Below are positions 23,701 to 35,700 of a stretch of 64,000 bases of DNA, piece by piece. A program made the translations under genes and the position numbers. Below the pieces are notes generated by a model, which saw only the letters and a list, made by a program, of their open reading frames with translations, searched no databases and was not told where the DNA came from. Positions within the stretch are counted from its first letter, which is position 1, and each line of letters begins with the position of its first letter. The stretch comes from Homalodisca vitripennis (Eukaryota; Arthropoda; Insecta; Hemiptera; Cicadellidae): positions 65,290,501-65,354,500 of the forward strand of contig NC_060215.1 in the NCBI RefSeq assembly GCF_021130785.1. Direction: 5' to 3'.

Positions 23701-26700
23701 ATTTTTTACAATTAGCCACTATAAAATTTCATTTTTATATAAGGCAATTTTTATAACAATATTGGCCATTGTGCAAATATCAAACATAAAAAATTAAGTA
23801 CAAATAGCTATATATTATTTAATTTAAAGGAAAAACCAGAATTATAAATTTTTAGATAGTCAAGAAGTGATGAGTAAATTTTAGGGACGAAACTAAGACC
23901 GAGGATAAAAAAATTTAAAAACAGGAAAAATTTTAACAACTAGTCTGATTTGTCTCTGGTAAGAGAGATCTATCTGTGTAAAACACACAGCTTGGTTGCG
24001 TGAATAAATCGACTACAGAGATGGTGTTATTCTCAACCCGTTTCCTCAGACATTCATTAAATCTGATTAGTTTAGTTTTATTGAAACAGTTTAAATGACT
24101 CAATAAGGACTAATGACAAAGTGTATTTGTGCTGATGTTTTGATTGATACAAGTGTGTTAATATTATAGCTACACAAGTTAAAACTAATTTATTTTGTAG
24201 TAACTACAACCTTAATCATTTATTTATACCTAATATAAATAGAATGTATTTACACACGGTCAGAGTTTTTAAATTTAAAGATTCTTATTTCAAAGATATA
24301 TTCATTTCCTTTAAATTTACTTACAAAACTGTTACATAGTAATGCTAATCCATTAAAATTTGATTTGATTTCATGTAACTTTTGTTTGAAATCAACTTAT
24401 AGTTTTTAATGTATTTTAATCCAATTATAACTATTTTTAATAACTCATTACAATATTAGTTATAAAACAAAAAAAGCTTAAAAACTTTTCAATAATTAAT
24501 TTGTATTTACTAAGAAACATTCACAATAAACATTTGATTTCACTTGTGATTTAGAAATTACCACTGTAATGGTTAGTAACAGAATCTTTTGATCCTTTCC
24601 TTTGGTGTTACAATAAAGACGTAAATGACCTTAAATCTTATTTAAATTATTATTAAAACGTTTAACCTCCATTATTATTAGCCTAATTAATTCTATATAG
24701 CTCCAAGTTAGGTTTGCATCACTGCTAGAATAAATATTCAGCAATAAATTCTTGGTAACAATATTTTTATCAATAAACTTGCATTTGAAATAATCAGTAT
24801 TATTGAAATTAAACACAACAAAGACTGAACAATCATATCCTAAGAGAGTTTTAAAATTAGGATTATTGACCTAATATAAATAATTTAAGCTTATTCCCAT
24901 TGCTTTTGAACCCATATGAATTACTTTACTGGTCTGGATTTATTAGTACCTGCCATAATACAGCCTGCCAGGTTGGTTGGCTCAAAAGACCTCCATGGGC
25001 AGAAATTGTAGAGAACAAGGTTTGTCCAGCAGACTTTCGAACTGCTGGCCTAGAGTCCACACACAAGTGACCTATATAAAACGTCATAAAGTTTAGTAAC
25101 TATGTTCAGACACCGAGTGAGTTGAATAAAAATGAGTGCTCTCTCAATTCTCGTATTTTGTGAGTGCCCACTCAGGTTCAGTTGAATAAAATGCACAGAC
25201 TCGCCTCATAAGATTAGTGGACGTTCATGTTGTGAGTTAGGTAATTTATTTGCGAGTGCCCACTCCAGTTTCTAGGTGAATAAAGTTTCAAGCCTACTTG
25301 CATAATGGAGAGTACACTCGCAGATTGGTGAATATACCCAGTGGCAGACTCACCACAGGTGAGAGTGCTCTCTCTGTAGTTGTCATAAATGAATCTAGTA
25401 GTGTGTAGGTGCAAATTTTAAAAAGTAAGCAGAAATGCACAAGAAGAAGGTTACTAACCCCCATTAAAAAATCAATTTGCAGACCTTTAGGAAATCAATC
25501 GAATTGGATTAAACTCTTTCAAATCCTTTTTATTTTGTAACATAAACATGCCTACAAAAAAGTTATTGTATCGTATTTCCTGTAAACCTCATAGTATCAT
25601 ACTAGTTGTGACAATAAAACAAAAAAAAATGTTATTTTATTGGGGTTTTTGGTGAAAAGCATCTGTAAATATTTATGGACCAAAATAATAAAACAATTTT
25701 TAAGATAAATTTATAGAATGTCCTCTCAGATTTATAATGGATAAGTGTTTAGTGTTTATCAATATAATATTTGTATAACATTTACATTTAAGGTAGTACA
25801 ATCAGTTTTTGATTGAATATTAAAAACATTTTTAAACTATGTTCTAGTCACAGTCCTTTAAATTTTTGTTGAGACAAGATATATAAAAATACTTTTTTAT
25901 TATTTCATAAGAAGTGATAGGCATTTGACACATAATTCAGGCTTATCTTACAATCACAGAAGAACGGTTGAAGATAAGGATATGAAATGTTATACGAGGT
26001 CTGTCCAAAAAGTATCCGACCGCCGACCAGTAGGTGGCCGCGGCGTAACCGACCGGCTCGAACCGGTTATTGGAGGGGAGGGGCGAGCCTACTCCTTCCC
26101 ATAATAGGCATTGAATACCATCCGGTCACTCAGTGAGTCACAGCTCTCTGTTCCGTTCAGTACTGCCGTGTGTGTGCATCGCATTTCAATATGACTGAAC
26201 GTGTTGAGCAGCGCATTTGCATTAAATTTTGCCAAAAACTTGGCCATTCAGCATCAGAGACGATTACTATGATACGGAAAGTTTATGGTGACGTGTCTAT
26301 GGGCGATACACAAATAAAAGAGTGGTTTAGGCGGTTTAAAAATGGCCGCATATCAGTGGAGAGTGATGACCGATCTGGCAGGCTTTCAACGGCCAGAAAC
26401 ACTGAAAATGTTGATCGTGTTCGTGCAGCAATTAATGAAAACCGTCGATTGGCTGTCCGAGAGCTGGAAGAAGATTTAGGAATACCAAAATCGTCAGTTT
26501 GTAACATTTTACACGAAGAGTTAAAAATGAATCGTGTTTCGGCAAAATTTGTTTCTCGGCTGCTGACAGAAGACCAAAAGAACTGTCGACTTGAAATCGC
26601 ACAGGACAATCTGGATTTGATAAAAAGTGACCCAGGGCTATTTTAAACAGTTATTACTGGTGATGAGTCATGGGTTTATGGCTACGATCCTGAAACAAAG

Positions 26701-29700
26701 GCTCAATCTTCACAGTGAAAAACTCGCGAAGAGCAACGGCCGAAAAAAGCAAGACAAAGTCGAAGCAATGTCAAGACAATGATGACAGCTTTTTTTTGAC
26801 CAGGATAAAAGCTGTTCATCACGAATATGCTCCAAGAGGCCAGACAGTGAATAAGGAGTATTATCTTGAGGTCCTAAAGCGGCTACGAGATGCAGTGCGA
26901 AGGAAACGACCTGAACTGTGGACAAGCCGTGACTGGATCCTGCACCACGACAACGTGTCAGCTCATTCCTCAAATCTTATTCAGCGTTTTTTGGTCAAAC
27001 ACGACATCAACCAACTACGACATCAACCAACTACGACAGCCTCCCTACAGTCCTGACTTCTGGCTATCTCCTTGTTGTGACTTCTGGCTATTTCCTAAAT
27101 TAAAAATTCCTTTGAAAGGAAAAAGATTTGACGATGTTGAACAAATAAAACAAAATGCGACGAAGGACCTGTTAGCCATTCCGCAAAATGAATTTAAGGA
27201 GTGTTTCCGGAAGTGGGAGTAGCGTTGGAATAAGGTAGTGGCTTGTGGAGGGGAGTACTTTGAAGGGGACCAGGGGAACGTCAGTTCATGCCAGACGTCA
27301 AGGTCGGATACTTTTTGGACACACCTCGTATGTATCTATAAACAAGATGACTGAAGGAAATGACATGTTTTATATTTGTGAAAAATTCATTTATTTACGA
27401 TATGTTTTATTAAAATACAAGTAATTTTCTAAAAATATATTTCATTATGATCATTCCCGAGTGCCTACTCAGCTTTATCCAACTCACCCATTATCTTACC
27501 TGAAGTTATACTACACACTTGAGTACACATTCATAGTAAAGTTTTCATTTTAAAAATTTGTAAATGCTGCCATTAAGAAATACCACATTCACAGTACTCT
27601 AAACAATGAATTGGTCCAGTTAAGTGGTGATTGGTTCATCGTTACTTAAGAAAAAAATGTTATAAGTAAAGAATAAAAATGGTGGCTAACATCTAAATTA
27701 AATTAAATTTGAAAAAATGTTATAAAATATTTTAATAAAATTAAGCACAAAATAAAAAAAAGTATAAGTAAGAACTTTCTCCATCTGTACAAGAAAAGGC
27801 ACATCTTCCACATCAAGGCAAGACACAAGTATTTTGTTTATAGTACATAGTGTCTGTGTGCAGATAAACAAGTTGTCAATTTAGACTACAAAGATAAAGC
27901 GGTCCCCCAACATACTGCATGCCACACAATCACAGACTTCAATCATTGTTTTAAATCCACAATAGACTGCAATCCCTAACAGTTATGAAGATGGGAACTA
28001 GCATACCAATGGGTAACAAAACCAAGAAATTCTCCAAACCTAAACCTGAGATAAATCCCTCCTCCACTCCCTTCAGCAAGCTCATAATTTCCATAGATAC
28101 ATAATATAATACGAAATACATTATAATCAGTTATACAGTGATAACAGTGTCTAGAAAAAAAGTGAATTGCCATCCCTGTTTCCTACATTGACTCTGCAAC
28201 CCAAAGTGACCAGACAACTAGAATGCTCTCAATTGGTTGAGAATGATTGCAATGCAATCGAAAATTTCTAATTATGTGTAAAATATGTGTACTTTTATAT
28301 GTTCTTTCAAATTAGTGGACCTTAGAAATATAATTTTCAAGGTAAGCCTTCTAATTTTCTTGTCAACTAGTAACAAACCCTGGCTCTCAGCCCTATTAAC
28401 CCATTGCGGATTACTGACGAGCTGGGCTCGTCACGCAGCGGCCGGGCCTAACGGCACAGTGACGAGCTCAGGTCGCAAAAGCGGTCTGCTTTTAAATTTC
28501 CCTCCAAATAGTTCTGTTAATGTCTGATAGATCGGGCGATCGTCTTCACTTGTCTACTAAGAGTGTTTAACAACGGTCTACGTTTAGAGTTTTCAAAAGT
28601 TTTATAAATATCCTACAGATCGCAGTTGTATGTCGAAGTTGAAAAATCATTCATATGAGTTTACTCTCTGCTTTTCAGCGCTTCTGATTGGGTGTTTTCC
28701 TCAGTTGTTATTATAATACTTTTGAGGTTAGTGACACAACTCAGACTTACGTGTTGGTGGGTTTAGTCTAGACAATGGCCCGGATGTTGCAATCGATTCG
28801 CCCGAGCCGCTTTATTTAGACTATGATTCAGACATCATCCCTGCCACGCCGTAACCTTGCTCGCGTGTTATCGTTCCTACATCACGGATACCCCAGCAAG
28901 CCCATGTTCCATCTGAACGAATACCTTCGCAGCTGAATTTTCTAGTATACAATAGCGAGCGATACGATGTGGCGCACCATTGCTGTTCGTGCGGCCGCTG
29001 ACCGTGAATTAATTCGCGCCCGCTGGTGCCCGCGCGCCAAAACAATACGATCCGCAATGGGTTAATACAAACCTTCTCTATGAGAATAGATAGTCTTATA
29101 TTTCTACTAGAGTTTAGTGAAAGTGGCAGTGACAAGAACAAGTATTATAAGTATTATGCCATTTGCAAAATAGGAAAATTAATCCTTGAGATTATTCCCA
29201 AAAAATTAAATCATTCATTTTGCAATTCAGTAGACATTCAAGGGAAATATGTTGTAGAAACTATTAATAAAAAAAGGTTAGACTGGTTGGTTCATACATC
29301 GTTAGACCAATTTATACAAATAAAACTGATTAGTTTAAACCATAGGTTTAACTCCATGAATTTGTATAAAGTAATATCTTTGTGGAAAAATCTATTATTA
29401 TAATATTCAGCTGCTAATTACCAGTAATACTGGATAGAGATACCAACATTGGTGAAAACTGACTACATTTAATATTCCGTAATTAATCACCTAATCTAGT
29501 GTATAGACACATCCAGAGGCGATCAAAGGGTGGGAGATCTTGAGTGCCTGGAAAATCAGGAAATGCAGAAGTGTCCCCTTGCAAGGACTGAAACAGTTTC
29601 TCTTTGTTCTGATAGAAGTAGTCGGAGATGTTCCACTGCAAAAAAGATTTATCACATTATTACCATACCGTTTTTGAGCACCCAGCTCCTTAAGCAGATA

Positions 29701-32700
29701 GTACTATAGCTTAGCTTATTACATGATTTAGTGTGTTGTCATCCAATTTGATTTAATGCATATTCTTATAGTGAAAGGTCTTATGAAAGTGAAGAAATAT
29801 ACTGGCATAAACTATAAAAGTACAAAATATACTTAAAACTTTTAATGCCAATCCTTTTTTGGGGGGTGACATGCAAAAAGTTCATATTTTAATGGTCAAT
29901 GCCACGAAGGCCAAGGCATTTGTCAGCCTTTGAACATAAGTTTAGTTAAATATCATACTTTTTTTATTTTTCATCAGAAATTAATGTATTTAACATCTAC
30001 TTTTTCGTTATAAAGTGGGTTTTGAAGTAAACAATTTTTTTACCTGATAATGGCTAAACTGTTTTTGTTAAAATGGAAAGACCAATCCTCTTTTAAGCCT
30101 TATTCTCTCTGTCCTCATGGGCCACTGGCCTGTGCGAGGATCTTATCAAACAGAATTAGGGAAGTGTCAATAGAGTACAAGATTGACAGTACTTCTTTTT
30201 TTGGATGTGTAAGCATTAAGAGATAGGGGAGTCCTTAAGACTATGGTTTTTCTAAAGAAAACACACCCATAGAAAAATATTTAAACTTTCAATCAAACCA
30301 TAAAAAATCTGTCAAAGGAGTGGCCTACTCATTATTTGATAGAGCAAGGAGCTTTAATCCATATTATTAGATAAATATGGATTAAAAGAGGAATTAATTG
30401 GATCTTAAGACGCAATGGATACCCTCAATCAGTAACAAACAAATAAAACACAAGAATCTTTCCTGAGTCAGCTAATCAGAGTAGGAATGAATTTGTGTTT
30501 ATTTCAATCCTTTATGTGCCAGTATTATCAGAGAACATTGGAAGAGTATACAGTAGAACCCCTCATATCCGGCCACCATGGGACCGAGCCCCTGGCCGGA
30601 TAGCGATTCGGCCGGATAAACCAACCTACAGTACACAACACTTGATGAAACAAAACAATTGTCTGTACTGTACTAACCGCACTGGAAATAATCAACAAAC
30701 TGTTTACAGGTTAAACCTACTAGCTCAACTGAGGACAACACAGGAAAATGTAAACAAACAGATACACCAAAATAACGCACGAGTCGTGGGAGACTAGTGC
30801 GTGCAACTGCGCGTCTGTAAGCCGTGGTAAATAAATTTTGATATTGGCTTCCGGGAAGTGGCCGGATAAACCGAGGTGCGGTAAAACCGAGGCCGGATAT
30901 GAGGGGTTTTACTGTATAGAAAATACAGCATTAGAACCGCATTTAATATACACTGTTAGACAAATTCTTGCAAAAACAAAGCTGAAAATGGCCCACAGGA
31001 TTCTAAAACCTGTATGAATTACATTAATTCAATCACTCGTATTTTATTATTTTTGTTTATCTTATTATGATATTAATGAAGAATTAGAACTCTTCTTACA
31101 GTGGGCATAGAATTTGTACACCAAAGTTACTTATCAAATTTTGATGATCATTTCACACATTACAATATAATTAACTAGCTGAAATTGAATTATTGTAGAT
31201 ATTGTAGACAGTTTTATTTGACAGTTCTTTTACATTGTATTTTGAAAACCAAGTTACAAATTCATGTATCCATACATTTCAATTTTGTATATATAAATTA
31301 TACTTAATATGCATTCATATGCTTTTTTATATTTTGTAGTAATTTTGTTGGAGTTTTAAAAATTCTTAAAACTTTATTGTACTTCATCATTGAAATAACA
31401 AATGTATATACTTCATAAAAAAGAACATGCTTTGGATGTGTATTAATTATACAATTAAAATGAGACATCTGCCTTAAGTCTACAACCAAAAATAAGAGCA
31501 TAATACTATTTGAGGTTTAACATAGTTCTTATGGGCTAAAAGCTACACTATAGCTATCTCTGAGGGTTATAGCTATTCTCAGTATAGTAGAAGTATTTTA
31601 ATTCTAGGTCCATTACCAATTAATAATAAATATAGTATCATAAAAAAACAAAATGTACCAAAAATGTATTTACAAATGTATGGAAAATCCAAGAATTTTA
31701 TAAAATGCAACATGAATAGTTGTACTTTATACTTGTTTTGACATATCAATAATTTTTGACATTTTCATTACGTTATAGATGGTAATAAAGTGTCAAATAA
31801 TTATGACTTCTTAGGAATAGGCCTGAAAATTCATACAATACCTAGGTTAATAAACTTACTCATTATTAATACAGTTATTAATTATTATAACTCATAACAA
31901 CTGTATTTTATGAAATGCAAGTAACAGAGAAATCCTTTTTGCCAGTTAGGTGGTACCACTGAAAAATAATCTTGACTGTAAAAGCACAAATAATGAGGGA
32001 TTTTGATTGTTTCAGTAACACTGAGTTAAATGGTACTGAATAGTTAGATTCTCACCATTAGACCAATGGCAGTGAGGGAAATGTTGAGTTCCTGAGTTTG
32101 AGAGCCAAACTTTGATGTGGTCTCCAGACACAAAGGCAAGCACCTCCAAGGCATCAGAGGCAGAAAGTCTGTTACAACCAGCTGAAGGCACTGGAAGGCT
32201 ACTCTTATCAGGTTTTCCCTGTGAATTTCAATAAAGACCATTGTTACAGTGTTTAACTCCAAGTAACTATTTACCAAATTCAAATTATTTATTGCACATT
32301 GCCATTTGAATAAATTACATTAGTAATACAAGCAGGTGCATGGTCAAGTTTCTAAAAGTATAAATAAGATACAAATGATGCAGTACATACGGTACATATT
32401 GTACTATGTGTATAAAGAATAAAATAATCATTCTTATAATACGTAGCCTGAATGGATAATATGGTTTACAATGAATAATTCAGCATTTCATTTATACTTA
32501 ACAACAGAGTAGAAAAACTTATTACACTTTCTACGGTTGTGGATTATTATATTTACTACAAAATGTAATAGGAGTGGTAAAAATGAACCTAATTGTCACA
32601 TACCTATTTAGAAAGCTTACACAGATTAATAAAAACAGAGTTTTTAAGGTAGAATTAAGATGTATTGGGTAAACAATTATTCACTGTGTTAGGTTTTGAT

Positions 32701-35700
32701 TTTTTTTTTGTTCTGCTAACATTCTATCCCAGTTAATTGTGTAATGTCATTTTTATTACCTTACCACATCCATTTTTACCATATCATGCACTGATAACCA
32801 AGCAAATAACTAAGAAATCTAATCTTGCGCATTATCTGTTAGACTCCAGAGAATACCTGTTGTCTTAATTTCTACTTGTTTTAACTACTTTTTTTCTGAT
32901 CAATCACTAAACCAAGCAAATTACAAATTGTAATTTGCTTGGTTACGTGATTGTAATTTTTTATTCAGGCATGTGCCTGAATAAAAAATTTCGTCAAGTT
33001 ATTATAAAAAAGTTCTTTTACAAGTCAAAGGCTTGGACATATCAGGTGAGATTTATTTATTAACCTGGTGTTACAGGAAAGTTAATAGGTTTATTAGTGG
33101 CGTTTGAAGGGTTAATAAATTTATCTCTATATTAGAAGTACTTCTGTATGTAAGTTGTTGATAATATAAATATTTGAAAATATTACAGAATATATAACTT
33201 AGCTAAGTTTGAAAATCCTGAGGTCAAGATTTTAACAAAGAGTTTCACTCGGTTCGGTTTAAATAAAAAAGTTAGGCTTGCACTTCTCTTATAAAAGAAT
33301 GATCTGTACTTAACTTATACTTAAATATTAAAAGGAGAGGCCGATCCCCTTTTAAGCCTTATTCTGTCCGTCCTCATGGGCCACTGGCCTGTGCGAGAAT
33401 CTTATCAAACAGAATAAAGGGGAGAGTCGATACAGTACAAGGTTCATTGTACTGATAAAAAATGCAATGGTCACAAACAGAATTTGAACCTGCTCTATCT
33501 CTAACTTAGACCCAAAGTCCAACGACTTTGACCGCTCGGCCATCGGCACTCCCATCTGTACTTTAAGTTCTTGTTGTATGCTACACTTAACAATCCAAAG
33601 GACATTCACATTTAATTAGTCATTTTTAATTTAATTTCAAAGGACAGATAAAAGGACTGGGGGACATACTTACCCGTGTTGGTCGTTGACTGCTCCGATG
33701 ATGGTGAGTACAAGGGGCCAACCATGGGACAAAGTCTCTCCAGAACCATGAAGCACTTGTAACACACACTCTAGCTGTCGCTGACGGACATCTCCGTGAG
33801 GCACTGATGACAGCTCCGACAGAGGCCCCAGCAGCAAGGTCTGGAGTTTCTGTATTTCACACTTTAAATAGTACAAGACTGCCAATTTTAAATTAAAAAA
33901 AGTTGAGTTATGCGATACCTTTACAAGTAATAACATTTTTACTCTGAAGTTTACAAATTACTGAATTTACTTTTGTATTAGTAAAATAAAAGTTAATTTA
34001 TTGTAATATTACAAGATATATTACAGTTTGTTTAGTGTTAAAAAGAAAACAACACTAATATTATCATTTCACTATTACCATTAAAACTCAAATATTTAAG
34101 TCATACTGAAATGCAGTCAACCACCAATTGTCCTGGGTATTAGGTAGACCATGACTTCGGATGGTCCAAACAACGGTTTATCACAGGTTTTATGAAAGTG
34201 GATAAAAACAATGACCGTAAATATTAATAGTAGCAATTTTTGGCAATATAACCTGGCCAGGGTTGATACCCTCACACTTTGGCAAATACAGTCTCATTGG
34301 TTTGAAACATTTCACACTGATATGTTTTTTAATAAACAATAACAGTATATTTTTATGAAGACCAAAATTAACTTTATTTACATAGTTTGTAATCTTAAAA
34401 ATAAATAAATTATATTTAATAAGTCTAAGTTTTTTATTAGTACTAAATGTCTCTCAATAAGTTCTGTCTACAATACGCAAAAAGTTTGTGACACTTATGG
34501 GATTTGAACTCAGGTCAATCTAATTAATCATAAGTGTTACAAGGCCAGTATGCTACTGAATGAGCCACCAGACCCTACAGATAAGAGTCTACTGAAGATC
34601 AAATAAACTGCACCTTAGTCAACCAACTACCACCAAACTGTTTGTTTTTTTTCTTCTGTAAACTCTGGTTAAACAGTCATATGTTGAATTAACTAAATAT
34701 TTGTTCAATCAAACTTTGTTGTACTTTGCCTGCTTATCTTTTATATGGACTATCAAAATTTTATTTAGTAATAATTTATGTTTTTTACTAACTGCAACAT
34801 GTTTATGCAAGAAATTACATTCAGTAATAAATTTAGGTTATACCACAGAGCTAAATTTTGAGATGTAAATAAGTCTTTTAAAATGTATTGAAAATTCAAA
34901 ACTAAAACTCAGATCTGTGAGTTTATCAAATTGATTGATAAACTCACAGAACCACTCGATATTGAACAAACTCACACTGTAATTAATAACTTTATAGAAA
35001 TTAACTGTGTCAATAACTTCATTTTCAGTCAGTAATACTGTCACTGATGAATACTGTGTGCACACAACATATTCTCTTCATTAAATGTGTTTAAATTAAG
35101 TTTGTTAATCCCATTATTTAATTTTCATACAAATATAGTTAATATTTTCGTCCAAATTCAATTCAAATTGAATATATTTTAAAGGCTTTCAATTACCATA
35201 AAAGTAATCACTCTTTTCAGCCCATTAATATTATTTTACCTTCACCTCAATGTTATGAGTTTTATAATATCAACATCTAACTACCAATAAGAGATTGTGA
35301 AACTCTTACAAACCCTTACAATAAATCAGTTTTTGTAAATAATATTTAGAAAGAATATTTTGAATATATAAAACTTACTATTTTAGTGTATTTTTTTAAC
35401 TTTTAAAATATTAAATGGGCAGGAATATAACTGTTTATACATTTTCACGTTATTCTCAAAATATTAATCAGCTTAGTAAGTAGTCACAAGTTAAAACAAT
35501 GTGTAGTTAGTTGAACACAATCTTTAATGTTCAATAACATTTTTTTAACCATATCTGATTCAAGACATAGATTTTGACAAAAAATTCCGGATACAATGTA
35601 AAGTAAAGGGAAAGTTATGAAAGACTCAACTAATCACAGATTTTTGATACTCCAGACTGATGTCATACACAAAACTGGATTTAGATACTTGAACTATCTC

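Larger units (their letters stand above)
25072..29490 (-). other. MON2: MON2 intron between exons 12 and 13
   Basis: A 4.4-kb intron. 25100-25400 and 27450-27535 hold related subterminal-repeat sequence on either side of a complete mariner. 27540-28390 is AT-rich with nothing recognisable. 28396-29065 is a TTAA element. 29066-29490 contains the tail of an unidentified plus-strand frame and no clear feature. Confidence 0.75.
29636..32055 (-). other. MON2: MON2 intron between exons 11 and 12
   Basis: A 2.4-kb intron containing a SINE copy (30078-30205), a 34-base hairpin (30353-30386) and a Tigger-like MITE (30551-30914). The rest (29636-30070 and 30920-32050) is AT-rich with nothing recognisable. 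Confidence 0.8.
32219..33673 (-). other. MON2: MON2 intron between exons 10 and 11
   Basis: A 1.45-kb intron with two adjacent perfect palindromes (32911-32990) and SINE copy 3 (33333-33553). The remainder is AT-rich with nothing recognisable. Confidence 0.8.

Noticed and set aside
26283..26609. 108-codon minus-strand frame
   Set aside because: Antisense shadow of the mariner transposase.
29026..29403. 125-codon plus-strand frame crossing the right end of the 28396 element
   Set aside because: It begins inside the transposon and continues into intron DNA; no motif.
33100..33116. GAAGGGTTAA as a TTAA-element end
   Set aside because: The only upstream TTAACC is 50 bases away and does not match; chance occurrence is likely in AT-rich DNA.
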